DNA of 64,000 nucleotides, from positions 1 through 64,000 of the forward strand of contig NZ_JAKRFN010000014.1 in the NCBI RefSeq assembly GCF_022348085.1, given 5' to 3'. The translations under genes were made by a program, and so were the position numbers. This document shows positions 24,279 through 32,522 of this stretch, in pieces (position 1 is the first letter of the stretch; each line of letters starts with the position of its first letter). Source of the stretch: Mycobacterium sp. PSTR-4-N. Its GTDB lineage: Bacteria; Actinomycetota; Actinomycetes; Mycobacteriales; Mycobacteriaceae. The notes under the pieces were generated by a model. It did not search any database. It saw only the letters and a program-made list of their open reading frames with translations, and was not told the DNA's origin.

Positions 24279-26141
24279 GTGGCACAGCAGGTTCGCCGGG
24301 TCTACGGGGCGTCGATGTCCCCCGACGCCACCGCGTTCGCCCATCTGGTCGACGACGGGGGATACCCGCGCGCGGTGCAGCGGTTCCTCCGGGGCTGGCG
24401 GGCCAGCTCGTCGCGCGATGTGGAACTGCCCGTCGACGGGCCCGTCACCCGTGTCCTGCACTCGGCCGACGGCCACTGGCTGGCGTGCCAGGTCTCACCC
24501 GTCGGTGGCACCCGCAGCCAGATCTGGGTTGTCACAACCGATCCCGACGATCGCGCGGCGCGTCGCATCGACCACTGGCCGTCGGAGGTCGAGGGCACCG
24601 CCGAACTCATCAGCTGGGACGGCACGCGGGTCGCGGCCATCCTCACCGGTGAGGACGGCGTGGGCAGCTCGTGCCTGATCGATCCGGCCGACGGCTCGAC
24701 GATCGTGCTCGATCGGCGCTCCGCGGGCCGCCTGGTCGACGCATGGTGCGGCGCGTCCCTGGTGCGCGTGGGGCCGCGTGGCTACCGCGACCTCATCATG
24801 CTGCGTGGCCTCACCGAGACCGGCCTGCTGCCGTTCGATCCCGGCTCGACCACGGACACCGGCATCATCCTCGACGATCACAGCCCGCGCCGGCTGCGGT
24901 ACGGACCCGAGGGCGAACAGACCAAGCTCTACCACCCGGCGCGCGACTACGACGTCAACAGCACCGAAGGGTACGTGCGCGCGCTGATCCGCAGTGAGAA
25001 CGGCACCGAGCACGCGCGGCTGCTCGAGGTGACGGTCACCGCCGACGGCGTCGCCTACCACATCGTCGCCGAGCGGCCGGGGTGTGAACTCGACGAATTC
25101 ACCGTCAGCGACGACCTGTCCACCGTCGCGATGTTGTGGAACCGGCACGGCGCCAGCGAGTTACAGATCCTCGAGTACGCCGACTACACGCTCTACGACC
25201 CGATTCCGCTGCCCGGCATGGTGGCCAGTGAGCTGTCGATCAGCGCCGGCGGATCGATGCTGGCGCTGACGGTCGAGGGGCCGTCCATGCCACCGACCGT
25301 CGAGCTCGTCGACCCGCGCACCCGCGAGTGGGAGACGGTCGATCGCGAACCCAGCCGCGGTCCGGTGTCGGCCGACCCGACGCTGGAGACCGTCACCGCG
25401 CGCGACGGTCTGGCGTTCACCGGCTGGCTGTTCCGCCCGCCCGACGGGGTGGCGACCATCGGCGCGATGCTGTTCCTGCACGGCGGTCCCGAGGGACAGG
25501 GCAGGCCGGGATACAACGAGTTCTTCCCCGGTCTGCTCGAAGCGGGCATCTGTGTGTTCCTGCCGAACGTGCGTGGCTCGGGCGGCTTCGGCCGGTCGTT
25601 CATGCACGCCGACGATCGGGAGAAGCGGTTCGCCGCAATCGACGACGTCGCCGACGCGGTGCGGTTCCTGGTCGACAACTCCTACGCGCCCCGCGGGTGC
25701 GTCGCGTGCTGCGGCTGGTCCTACGGTGGATATCTCACGCAGGCGGCGTTGGCGTTCCATCCCGACGCGTTCGCCGCAGGCATCAGCATCTGCGGGATGA
25801 GCGACCTCAACAACTGGTACCGCACCACCGAGCAGTGGATCGCTGCGGCCGCCTACCCGAAATACGGGCATCCGGTCAGCGATCAGGATCTGCTCGAGCA
25901 GCTTTCACCGCTGCCCCGCGCGGAGGCGATCACGGCACCGCTGCTCCTGGTACACGGCCTCAACGACACCAACGTCCCGCCCAGCGAGTCCCAGCAGATG
26001 TACGAGACGCTCGTCGAGCAGGGCAAGCACGCTGAGCTGCTGCTGTTCGACGATGACGGACACGAGATCGACAAACGCGAAAACCGTGCAGTACTGCTGA
26101 AAGCCATGACCAGCTGGCTGACTGCCGCGTTCGCCGGCTGA
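24279..26141 (+). CDS. S9-family prolyl-oligopeptidase-like serine peptidase
   Basis: A 620-residue cytosolic peptidase. The N-terminal 370 residues form a beta-propeller-like region with repeated short strands, and the C-terminal alpha/beta-hydrolase domain starts at about 380 (FTGWLFRPPDG, FLHGGPEGQGRPGYN). The catalytic triad can be placed: Ser in GWSYGGYLTQ, Asp in HGLNDTNVP and His in DDDGHEIDKREN. It therefore belongs to the dipeptidyl/acylaminoacyl peptidase group of S9 and would act on short peptides. The start codon is GTG at 24279. It has no counterpart at this position in M. tuberculosis as far as I recall. It is divergent from the MmpS-like gene across 87 bases. Confidence 0.92.
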   Translation: MAQQVRRVYGASMSPDATAFAHLVDDGGYPRAVQRFLRGWRASSSRDVELPVDGPVTRVLHSADGHWLACQVSPVGGTRSQIWVVTTDPDDRAARRIDHWPSEVEGTAELISWDGTRVAAILTGEDGVGSSCLIDPADGSTIVLDRRSAGRLVDAWCGASLVRVGPRGYRDLIMLRGLTETGLLPFDPGSTTDTGIILDDHSPRRLRYGPEGEQTKLYHPARDYDVNSTEGYVRALIRSENGTEHARLLEVTVTADGVAYHIVAERPGCELDEFTVSDDLSTVAMLWNRHGASELQILEYADYTLYDPIPLPGMVASELSISAGGSMLALTVEGPSMPPTVELVDPRTREWETVDREPSRGPVSADPTLETVTARDGLAFTGWLFRPPDGVATIGAMLFLHGGPEGQGRPGYNEFFPGLLEAGICVFLPNVRGSGGFGRSFMHADDREKRFAAIDDVADAVRFLVDNSYAPRGCVACCGWSYGGYLTQAALAFHPDAFAAGISICGMSDLNNWYRTTEQWIAAAAYPKYGHPVSDQDLLEQLSPLPRAEAITAPLLLVHGLNDTNVPPSESQQMYETLVEQGKHAELLLFDDDGHEIDKRENRAVLLKAMTSWLTAAFAG

Positions 26142-26164
26142 GGTGCCACCGAGCCGGCTTGCGG

Positions 26165-26190
26165 TGTTTACCGTAATTATCTGCCGGGTA
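26165..26190 (+). promoter_or_regulatory. SigF-type promoter before the small membrane protein genes
   Basis: TGTTT at 26165-26169 and GGGTA at 26186-26190 are 16 bases apart, one mismatch from the SigF consensus. The start codon at 26239 is 48 bases downstream of the -10. GTTTAC and GTAAAC also form an inverted repeat across the element (26166-26171 and 26188-26193). Confidence 0.65.
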
Positions 26191-26238
26191 AACCCGACTG
26201 CGCGCCTCGTTGGGGTGCCATGACGGAGGAGGCAGGAC

Positions 26239-26442
26239 ATGCGAGGAATTCTCGGCGTCATTGTGCTCGTCTGGTTGTTGATCGGGGTGTTCGCCGCATA
26301 CCAACGCGATTACTTCTCCGGTGGTGAGGCCAACTGTGCCACTGCCGGAAGCATTGCGCTCACGGTCGTCGCCGGACCGCTCAACTATGCGGGTGTGAAT
26401 CCGAAAGTCACGGATTGCAATGTGCCCCAACCGAGTCAGTAG
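26239..26442 (+). CDS. Small membrane/exported protein, 67 aa
   Basis: A conserved-looking small protein of unknown function. Residues 1-20 (MRGILGVIVLVWLLIGVFAA) form a signal anchor or signal peptide. The mature part has two cysteines (ANCATAG and TDCNVP) and could form a disulphide outside the membrane. A GGAGG ribosome-binding site lies 9-13 bases before the ATG. It follows a SigF-type promoter and is followed after 29 bases by the DUF6131-like gene, so both probably belong to the general stress response. I do not recognise a named family. Confidence 0.8.
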   Translation: MRGILGVIVLVWLLIGVFAAYQRDYFSGGEANCATAGSIALTVVAGPLNYAGVNPKVTDCNVPQPSQ

Positions 26443-26471
26443 CGACTGACCCGTCGGAGATTGGAGGAGTC

Positions 26472-26627
26472 ATGATCGTTCTCGGCGTGATCCTGCTGCT
26501 GCTGGGCTGGTTCTTGAACATCTCGACCATCCTGTACATCGGCGTCGTCCTGCTCGTGATCGGCGCGGTGTTCTGGGTGCTCGGCTCGATCGGCCGCCCC
26601 GTCGGCGGTCGCCGAGCCTGGTATTGA
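26472..26627 (+). CDS. DUF6131-like small membrane protein, 51 aa
   Basis: Fifty-one residues, almost all membrane: two hydrophobic segments, MIVLGVILLLLGWFLN and ILYIGVVLLVIGAVFWVLG, joined by a short turn and ending in the basic GSIGRPVGGRRAWY tail. The repeated GxxLLxxG pattern and the GRPVGGRR tail match the actinobacterial DUF6131 family, whose role is unknown. The ATG at 26472 is preceded by a strong GGAGGAG. It is the second gene after a SigF-type promoter and is convergent with the TetR-family gene (3 bases between the stops). Confidence 0.85.
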   Translation: MIVLGVILLLLGWFLNISTILYIGVVLLVIGAVFWVLGSIGRPVGGRRAWY

Positions 26628-26630
26628 CGC

Positions 26631-27251
26631 TCACGCGGAATGGATTTCGGCCGAGGTCAGCGCCGCCACCGTCATTGCCCGCAGGACGGTCCGCGACGAG
26701 GCCTCGGCCGCTTTCGTGCTGCCCGGTTTGATGCTGTGGGCCGTCGAGTTCAGCAGGCCGAACGTGGCATGTGCCATCACCCGGGCTGATGCTTCCGACA
26801 ATCCCGACTCGCGACGCCGGAGCACCCCGGCCCAGATCTCGACGTATTCGCGTTGCGAGCGGCGCACCTGACGCTTGGCCGGCGCCGGCAGGTTGTTGAG
26901 ATCGCGGTCCTGGATGCGGATGAGGTCCGGCTCGCCGAACGCGAAGTCGAGATGGAAATCGATGAGCGCCGCCAATGCCGCGTCGGGGTCTGCGGTGGAG
27001 GCGGCGACTTCGGAAGCCCCCGCCCGCAGCCGCGCGCTGATACCGACGAGCAGCTCGGTCAACAGCGATTCCTTGTTGGGGAAGTGGCGGTAGATCGCGG
27101 GTCCACTGACGCCCACGGCGGCGCCGATGTCTTCGAGTCTGACCGCCAGATACCCGTGTTCGGCGAAGAGGTGTTCTGCCGCCGCGATCAACTGGCTGCG
27201 CCGATCCGACTTGGCGCGGTTGCGCGGGGACGTGGCGTCGGTGGTGGTCAT
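26631..27251 (-). CDS. bkaR: TetR-family regulator of branched-chain keto acid genes (BkaR/Rv2506-type)
   Basis: A 206-residue repressor. The N-terminal HTH is at about residues 14-60 (QLIAAAEHLFAEHGYLAV, then AAVGVSGPAIYRHFPNKESL), and the rest is an all-helical ligand domain. The ATG at 27251 is chosen because AGGA lies about 8 bases upstream; a longer frame begins 30 bases earlier. It is divergent from accD1 across 99 bases holding two near-identical inverted repeats, the expected autoregulatory operator. Position and family agree with M. tuberculosis Rv2506, reported to control branched-chain keto acid catabolism. The likely effector is an acyl-CoA intermediate (inference). Here the scoAB and fadD35 genes that I recall between Rv2506 and accD1 in M. 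tuberculosis are absent. Confidence 0.85.
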   Translation of the reverse strand: MTTTDATSPRNRAKSDRRSQLIAAAEHLFAEHGYLAVRLEDIGAAVGVSGPAIYRHFPNKESLLTELLVGISARLRAGASEVAASTADPDAALAALIDFHLDFAFGEPDLIRIQDRDLNNLPAPAKRQVRRSQREYVEIWAGVLRRRESGLSEASARVMAHATFGLLNSTAHSIKPGSTKAAEASSRTVLRAMTVAALTSAEIHSA

Positions 27252-27286
27252 GACGCATCCTGCCGATCCGGTGATGGACACTGCTG

Positions 27287-27302
27287 GTTAATTGTGATTA
27301 AC
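27287..27302. promoter_or_regulatory. TetR operator copy 1
   Basis: GTTAATTGTGATTAAC is a perfect inverted repeat with 6-base arms and a 4-base centre, in the gap between the TetR gene and accD1. It is the better of two copies and lies closer to the TetR gene. Confidence 0.7.
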
Positions 27303-27311
27303 ATACCACCG

Positions 27312-27327
27312 GTTAGTCATCATTAAC
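27312..27327. promoter_or_regulatory. TetR operator copy 2
   Basis: GTTAGTCATCATTAAC repeats the copy-1 arms with one mismatch, 25 bases centre to centre from it, and ends 23 bases before the accD1 start codon. Two sites spaced by about two and a half turns suggest binding by two dimers. Confidence 0.65.
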
Positions 27328-27350
27328 TCGACGTGAGGCGGGGTCCTGCG

Positions 27351-28901
27351 ATGCCGACGCGGACATCACATCGCGACGACCATGTCGAACTGGTCGCGCA
27401 GCTGCGTGCCAAGTTGGCCGCCGCGGCTCTGGGCGGTTCGCAGCGATCTCGTGATCGCCATGTCGAGCGGGGGAAGTTGCTGCCCCGGGACAGGGTGACC
27501 GGCTTGCTGGATTCCGGCAGCCCCTTTCTGGAGGTCGCCGCGCTGGCCGCCGACGGGATGTACGACGACGAGTGTCCGGGTGCGGGCATGATCGCCGGCA
27601 TCGGTCGGGTATCGGGGCGCGAGTGCATGATCGTCGCCAACGACGCGACGGTCAAAGGCGGCACCTACTATCCGGTGACGGTCAAGAAGCACCTGCGCGC
27701 GCAGGAGATCGCGCTGCAGAACCGGTTGCCGTGCGTGTACCTGGTGGATTCCGGCGGGGCGTTCCTGCCCCGTCAGGACGAGGTGTTTCCGGATCGCGAC
27801 CATTTCGGCCGCATCTTCTACAACCAGGCGACCATGAGCGCCAACGGGATTGCTCAGATCTCCGCGGTCATGGGGTCGTGCACCGCGGGCGGGGCGTATG
27901 TGCCCGCGATGAGCGATGAATCGGTGATCGTGCGCAACCAGGGCACCATATTCCTCGGGGGACCACCGCTGGTGAAAGCCGCGACCGGCGAGGTCGTCTC
28001 TGCGGAGGACCTCGGTGGTGGTGACCTGCACGCCAAGGTGTCCGGGGTGGTCGATCACTTGGCCCATGACGACCGCGATGCACTGCGCATCGTCCGCCGC
28101 ATCGTCGGCACGCTACCTCCCAAGATCGAGATCCCGTGGCAGATGGCGCCCGCCGTGGACGCGGTGGTCGATCAGACCGAGCTCTACGACGTCGTGCCCG
28201 TCGATTCCCGGGTGCCCTACGACGTGCACGAGGTCATCACCCGGATCGTCGACGGGGGCGAATTCGACGAGTTTAAAGCGAATTACGGCACCACGCTGGT
28301 CACCGGCTTCGCCCGCATCCACGGCCACCCCGTCGGCATCGTCGCCAACAACGGCGTGCTGTTCGGTGAATCCGCGGTCAAGGGAGCGCATTTCATCGAA
28401 CTGTGCGATCAGCGCGTCATCCCGCTGCTGTTCTTGCAGAACATCTCCGGCTTCATGGTCGGCCGCGACTACGAGGCCGGCGGCATCGCCAAACACGGCG
28501 CGAAGATGGTCACCGCCGTGGCCTGCGCGAGGGTGCCGAAGCTGACCGTGGTCATCGGCGGGTCCTACGGCGCCGGCAACTACTCGATGTGCGGACGCGC
28601 GTATTCGCCTCGCTTCCTGTGGATGTGGCCGAATGCCAGGATCTCGGTGATGGGCGGTGAGCAGGCCGCCGCAGTGCTCGCCACCGTCCGCGGTGACATG
28701 ACCGCCGACGAAGAAGAAGCGTTCAAGGCGCCGATCCGCGCCCAGTACGAGGCGCAGGGCAATCCGTACTACTCGACCGCCCGGCTCTGGGACGACGGTG
28801 TCATCGACCCCGCCGACACCAGAACAATTGTCGGACTGGCTCTCTCCGTCGCCGCCCAGGCGCCGCTGCATCCGGTCTCCTACGGCGTCTTCAGGATGTG
28901 A
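27351..28901 (+). CDS. accD1: 3-methylcrotonyl-CoA carboxylase, carboxyltransferase (beta) subunit
   Basis: A 516-residue carboxyltransferase that moves CO2 from carboxybiotin on AccA1 to 3-methylcrotonyl-CoA, giving 3-methylglutaconyl-CoA in leucine breakdown. The two crotonase-like halves are visible: the N-half has RGKLLPRDRV, FLPRQDEVFPDRDHFGRIFY and the oxyanion-type GSCTAGGAYVPAMSDE; the C-half has GVLFGESAVKGAHFIELCDQ, QNISGFMVGRDYE and GGSYGAGNYSMCGRAYSPRF. The FPDRDHFGRIF segment is typical of methylcrotonyl- rather than propionyl-CoA carboxylases. ATG 27351 is preferred; an upstream GTG at 27333 starts 6 bases after operator copy 2. It heads the leucine operon, and accA1 follows 2 bases after the stop. 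Confidence 0.92.
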   Translation: MPTRTSHRDDHVELVAQLRAKLAAAALGGSQRSRDRHVERGKLLPRDRVTGLLDSGSPFLEVAALAADGMYDDECPGAGMIAGIGRVSGRECMIVANDATVKGGTYYPVTVKKHLRAQEIALQNRLPCVYLVDSGGAFLPRQDEVFPDRDHFGRIFYNQATMSANGIAQISAVMGSCTAGGAYVPAMSDESVIVRNQGTIFLGGPPLVKAATGEVVSAEDLGGGDLHAKVSGVVDHLAHDDRDALRIVRRIVGTLPPKIEIPWQMAPAVDAVVDQTELYDVVPVDSRVPYDVHEVITRIVDGGEFDEFKANYGTTLVTGFARIHGHPVGIVANNGVLFGESAVKGAHFIELCDQRVIPLLFLQNISGFMVGRDYEAGGIAKHGAKMVTAVACARVPKLTVVIGGSYGAGNYSMCGRAYSPRFLWMWPNARISVMGGEQAAAVLATVRGDMTADEEEAFKAPIRAQYEAQGNPYYSTARLWDDGVIDPADTRTIVGLALSVAAQAPLHPVSYGVFRM

Positions 28902-28903
28902 CG

Positions 28904-30886
28904 ATGTTCGATACGGTGATGGTGGCCAACCGCGGTGAGATCGCGGTCCGCGTCATCCGGACGCTGCGGACGATGGGGATCCGTTCGGTCGCGGTGTTCA
29001 GCGACGCCGATGCCGGCGCCCGGCACGTCGCCGAGGCAGATGTCGCGGTCCGTCTCGGCCCGGCGCCGGCCCGCCAGAGCTATCTGTCGATCGACGCGCT
29101 GCTGTCGGCGGCGCAGCGCACCGGCGCCCAGGCGGTCCACCCGGGATACGGGTTCCTCTCGGAGAACGCGGCCTTCGCCCGCGCGCTCGATGCCGCCGGG
29201 ATCACGTTCATCGGCCCGCCGACCGCGGCGATCGCCACCATGGGCGACAAGATCTCGGCGAAGGCGACGGTGTCGGCGGCCAGAGTTCCGGTGGTGCCGG
29301 GAATCTCGCGGCCCGGTCTGACCGATGAGGATCTCATCGACGCCGCCCCGCAGATCGGCTTTCCCGTCCTGGTGAAGCCGTCGGCTGGTGGCGGCGGCAA
29401 GGGCATGCGCGTGGTGCATGACGCGCACGAGCTACCGGGTGCGCTCACGAGTGCACGCCGGGAGGCGGCCTCGGCGTTCGGCGACGACACCCTGTTCCTG
29501 GAACGTTTCGTGCTCAACCCCCGTCACATCGAAGTGCAGGTGCTCGCCGACACCCACGGCGGCGTGGTGCATCTGGGTGAACGCGAGTGCAGCCTGCAGC
29601 GCCGGCACCAGAAGGTGATCGAGGAGGCGCCCTCGCCGCTGCTGGATGCGACGACGCGGGCGCGTATCGGCGCGGCCGCGTGCGACACCGCCCGCAGCGT
29701 GGACTACACCGGTGCGGGCACCGTGGAGTTCATCGTCTCCGCCGATCGGCCCGACGAGTTCTTCTTCATGGAGATGAACACCCGGTTGCAGGTGGAGCAT
29801 CCGGTGACCGAGATGGTGACGGGACTGGACCTGGTCGAACTGCAGGTGCGCATCGCCGCGGGAGAGAAATTGCCCGTCGCCCAGGACGACATCTCGATGC
29901 ACGGTCACGCGGTGGAAGCGCGGGTCTATGCGGAGGACCCGGCTCGCGGCTTCCTGCCCACCGGGGGCACCGTGGCGGCGTTGCGCGAACCGGAGGGGAC
30001 CGGCGTGCGGGTGGACTCGGGCCTGGCCGAGGGCACCGTGGTCGGCAGTGACTACGACCCGATGCTGGCCAAGGTGATCGCCCACGCACAGGACCGGGCG
30101 GGCGCGCTGAGGTCGCTGGACGCTGCGCTCGCCGACACCGTGGTCCTGGGGGTGACCACCAACATCGACTTCCTGCGCTTCCTGCTGGCCGACGCCGACG
30201 TGACCGCAGGGCGCCTGGACACCGGGTTGCTCGACCGGCGACTCCCGGACTTCACGCCGTCGCCGGCGCGCGAGGACGATCTGATCGCCGCCGCCGCCTA
30301 CCGGTGGCGCAGGGATTGGCCGGCCCAGCCGGCCAGCCCGTGGGAGGTGCCCTCGGGGTGGCGCATCGCCGGTCGCGCGCCGGTGTCGGTCCGCCTGCGC
30401 GCGGGGGAGCGCACCGAGCACGTCTACCTCACCGGCACACCCGAGGCGGCCACGGCCGCCGTCGAGGGAGGCGACACTCGTTCGCTGCGTGCCGATCTGG
30501 AGGGGCAGAGGCTCGCTGTCACGATCGACGGCGTGCGCGTCGAGTACCTGGTGGCCGACACCGGCGACGCGATGTGGCTGGCCGCCGAGGGGAGGGTCAG
30601 CGTGGTCGAGGAGGTCCGAGAAGCGCCGGTGCGACCCGACGACGAACACAGCGGGGACGCCGAACTGGCCAGCCCGATGCCCGGCGCGGTCGTGGCGATC
30701 GGCGTCGACGACGGCGCCACGGTGACTGCGGGCACCGTCGTCGTCACCGTCGAAGCGATGAAAATGGAACACACCCTCACCGCACCGGTCGACGGAGTCG
30801 CCGAACTCCTCGTCAGCGCGGGCGAACAGGTGAAAGTGGGCCAGGTACTGGCCCGGATCACGGCGACCAAGGAGCAACCGCGATGA
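28904..30886 (+). CDS. accA1: 3-methylcrotonyl-CoA carboxylase, biotin carboxylase/BCCP (alpha) subunit
   Basis: A 660-residue biotin-dependent carboxylase subunit. Biotin carboxylase covers residues 1-445: VANRGEIAVRVIRT at the start, the ATP-grasp glycine loop KPSAGGGGKGMRVV, ERECSLQRRHQKVIEE and the catalytic EMNTRLQVEHPVTE. A linker domain follows, and the C-terminal biotinyl domain carries VEAMKMEH with the biotinylated Lys620. The ATG at 28904 gives the conserved MFDTVMVANRGE; a GTG at 28898 overlaps the accD1 stop. It is translationally coupled to accD1 and its stop overlaps the fadE19 start. In M. tuberculosis AccA1/AccD1 form the 3-methylcrotonyl-CoA carboxylase complex. Confidence 0.94.
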   Translation: MFDTVMVANRGEIAVRVIRTLRTMGIRSVAVFSDADAGARHVAEADVAVRLGPAPARQSYLSIDALLSAAQRTGAQAVHPGYGFLSENAAFARALDAAGITFIGPPTAAIATMGDKISAKATVSAARVPVVPGISRPGLTDEDLIDAAPQIGFPVLVKPSAGGGGKGMRVVHDAHELPGALTSARREAASAFGDDTLFLERFVLNPRHIEVQVLADTHGGVVHLGERECSLQRRHQKVIEEAPSPLLDATTRARIGAAACDTARSVDYTGAGTVEFIVSADRPDEFFFMEMNTRLQVEHPVTEMVTGLDLVELQVRIAAGEKLPVAQDDISMHGHAVEARVYAEDPARGFLPTGGTVAALREPEGTGVRVDSGLAEGTVVGSDYDPMLAKVIAHAQDRAGALRSLDAALADTVVLGVTTNIDFLRFLLADADVTAGRLDTGLLDRRLPDFTPSPAREDDLIAAAAYRWRRDWPAQPASPWEVPSGWRIAGRAPVSVRLRAGERTEHVYLTGTPEAATAAVEGGDTRSLRADLEGQRLAVTIDGVRVEYLVADTGDAMWLAAEGRVSVVEEVREAPVRPDDEHSGDAELASPMPGAVVAIGVDDGATVTAGTVVVTVEAMKMEHTLTAPVDGVAELLVSAGEQVKVGQVLARITATKEQPR

Positions 30887-32043
30887 CCGACTTCCTCTCG
30901 ACCGGAACACTGCCCGACGACTACGCGCAGCTGGCGAAGACCGTCCGCGACTTCGCACAGCATGTGGTCGCGCCCGTCGCCGCCAAGCACGACGCGGAGC
31001 ACTCGTTCCCCTACGAGGTGGTCGCCGGCATGGCCGACATGGGCCTGTTCGGGCTGCCGTTCCCCGAGGAGTACGGCGGCATGGGGGGCGACTACTTCGC
31101 GCTGTGCCTCGCGCTCGAGGAACTCGGCAAGGTCGACCAGAGTGTGGCGATCACGTTGGAGGCCGGGGTCTCGCTCGGCGCGATGCCGGTGCACCGGTTC
31201 GGCACCGAGGAGCAGAAACAGGAGTGGCTGCCGCTGCTGGCGTCGGGAAAGGCCTTGGGCGCGTTCGGCTTGACCGAGGCGGGCGGGGGTAGCGATGCCG
31301 GCGCCACCAGGACCACCGCGCGCCTCGACGACGGACACTGGGTGATCAACGGCAGCAAGCAGTTCATCACGAACTCGGGTACCGACATCACCAGGCTCGT
31401 CACCGTCACCGCGGTCACCGGTGAGGTCGACGGCAAAAAGGAGATCAGTTCCATCCTGGTGCCCGTGCCCACGCCCGGCTTCACCGCCGAACCCGCCTAC
31501 AACAAGGTGGGCTGGAACGCCTCGGACACGCACCCCTTGAGCTTCGACGACGTGCGGGTGCCGCACGAGAACCTGCTCGGCGAGCGCGGCCGCGGCTACG
31601 CCAACTTCCTGCGCATCCTCGACGAGGGGCGTATCGCCATCGCGGCGCTGTCGGTGGGCGCCGCCCAGGGCTGCGTCGACGAATGCGTGACCTACTCCAA
31701 GGAACGGCATGCCTTCGGCCGCGCGATCGGCACCAACCAAGCCATCGCGTTCAAGATCGCGCGGATGGAGGCGCGGGCGCACACCGCGCGGGCGGCGTAC
31801 TACGACGCGGCCGCGCTGATGCTGTCGGGCAAGCCGTTCAAGAAGGCCGCCGCGGTCGCGAAGCTGGTGGCCAGCGAGGCGGCGATGGACAACGCCCGCG
31901 ACGCCACCCAGATCTTCGGCGGCTACGGCTTCATGAACGAGTACGCCGTGGCGCGGCACTACCGCGACAGCAAGATCCTCGAGATCGGCGAGGGCACAAC
32001 GGAAGTGCAGCTGATGCTGATCGGTCGGGAGCTCGGCCTGTGA
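30883..32043 (+). CDS. fadE19: Acyl-CoA dehydrogenase, probable isovaleryl-CoA dehydrogenase
   Basis: A 386-residue FAD-dependent dehydrogenase that would oxidise isovaleryl-CoA (or another branched short acyl-CoA) to 3-methylcrotonyl-CoA. Typical motifs: LGAFGLTEAGGGSDAG (FAD/substrate loop), WVINGSKQFITNSG, the RHAFGRAIGTNQAIAFKIARM helix and the C-terminal QIFGGYGFMNEY and DSKILEIGEGTTEVQ. The catalytic base is probably the Glu of EIGEGT or the Ile/Glu position of helix G; I cannot settle this by eye. The ATG at 30883 overlaps the accA1 stop by 4 bases. Its place between the carboxylase and the hydratase/lyase genes supports the leucine pathway assignment. Confidence 0.9.
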   Translation: MTDFLSTGTLPDDYAQLAKTVRDFAQHVVAPVAAKHDAEHSFPYEVVAGMADMGLFGLPFPEEYGGMGGDYFALCLALEELGKVDQSVAITLEAGVSLGAMPVHRFGTEEQKQEWLPLLASGKALGAFGLTEAGGGSDAGATRTTARLDDGHWVINGSKQFITNSGTDITRLVTVTAVTGEVDGKKEISSILVPVPTPGFTAEPAYNKVGWNASDTHPLSFDDVRVPHENLLGERGRGYANFLRILDEGRIAIAALSVGAAQGCVDECVTYSKERHAFGRAIGTNQAIAFKIARMEARAHTARAAYYDAAALMLSGKPFKKAAAVAKLVASEAAMDNARDATQIFGGYGFMNEYAVARHYRDSKILEIGEGTTEVQLMLIGRELGL

Positions 32044-32522
32044 CCCGGGTGATCGTGCAGCGCGGTCTGTGGTTCGAGGAGTTCGAGACCGGCGTGCTGT
32101 ACCAGCATCGCCCGGGCCGCACGATTACCGAGGCCGACAACGTCCTGTTCACCACGCTGACCATGAACACGCAGGCGCTGCACCTCGACGCCGCGTTCTC
32201 CGACGCGCTGCCGCCCTTCCATCAGCGGCTGGTCAACTCGATGTTCACGCTGTCGACGCTGGTCGGTCTGTCGGTGGCGCAACTGACGCAGGGCACGATC
32301 GTCGGCAACCTCGGCTTCGCCGACGTCGCCTTCCCCAAGCCGCTGTTCCACGGGGACACCCTGTACGCAGAGACCGAGGTCACCGACAAGCGGGAGTCCA
32401 AGAGCCGTCCCGGTGAGGGGATCGTGACGTTCGCCCACACCGGCCGCAACCAACACGGCGACGTCGTCGCCACGGCGTCGCGGAAGACCATGGTGCGCAA
32501 GCGTCCTGACGGGGAGACATGA
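32040..32522 (+). CDS. MaoC-like hydratase (Rv2499c-type)
   Basis: A 160-residue hotdog-fold enoyl-CoA hydratase of the MaoC family. Features are WFEEFETGVLYQHRPGRTIT at the N-terminus, an active-site-type Asn/Asp region (EADNVLFTTLTMNTQALHLD) and HGDTLYAETEVTDKRESKSR. In the pathway it would hydrate 3-methylglutaconyl-CoA to 3-hydroxy-3-methylglutaryl-CoA; the M. tuberculosis homologue has also been linked to hydration of itaconyl-CoA or mesaconyl-CoA-like substrates. The GTG at 32040 overlaps the fadE19 stop as GTGA, and its own stop overlaps citE, so translation is coupled throughout. Confidence 0.88.
   Translation: MTRVIVQRGLWFEEFETGVLYQHRPGRTITEADNVLFTTLTMNTQALHLDAAFSDALPPFHQRLVNSMFTLSTLVGLSVAQLTQGTIVGNLGFADVAFPKPLFHGDTLYAETEVTDKRESKSRPGEGIVTFAHTGRNQHGDVVATASRKTMVRKRPDGET

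Noticed and set aside
30304..30882. A long upstream extension of fadE19 through the accA1 gene
   Set aside because: The extended translation is Arg/Gly-rich and not conserved, and the ATG at 30883 overlaps the accA1 stop in the normal coupled manner.
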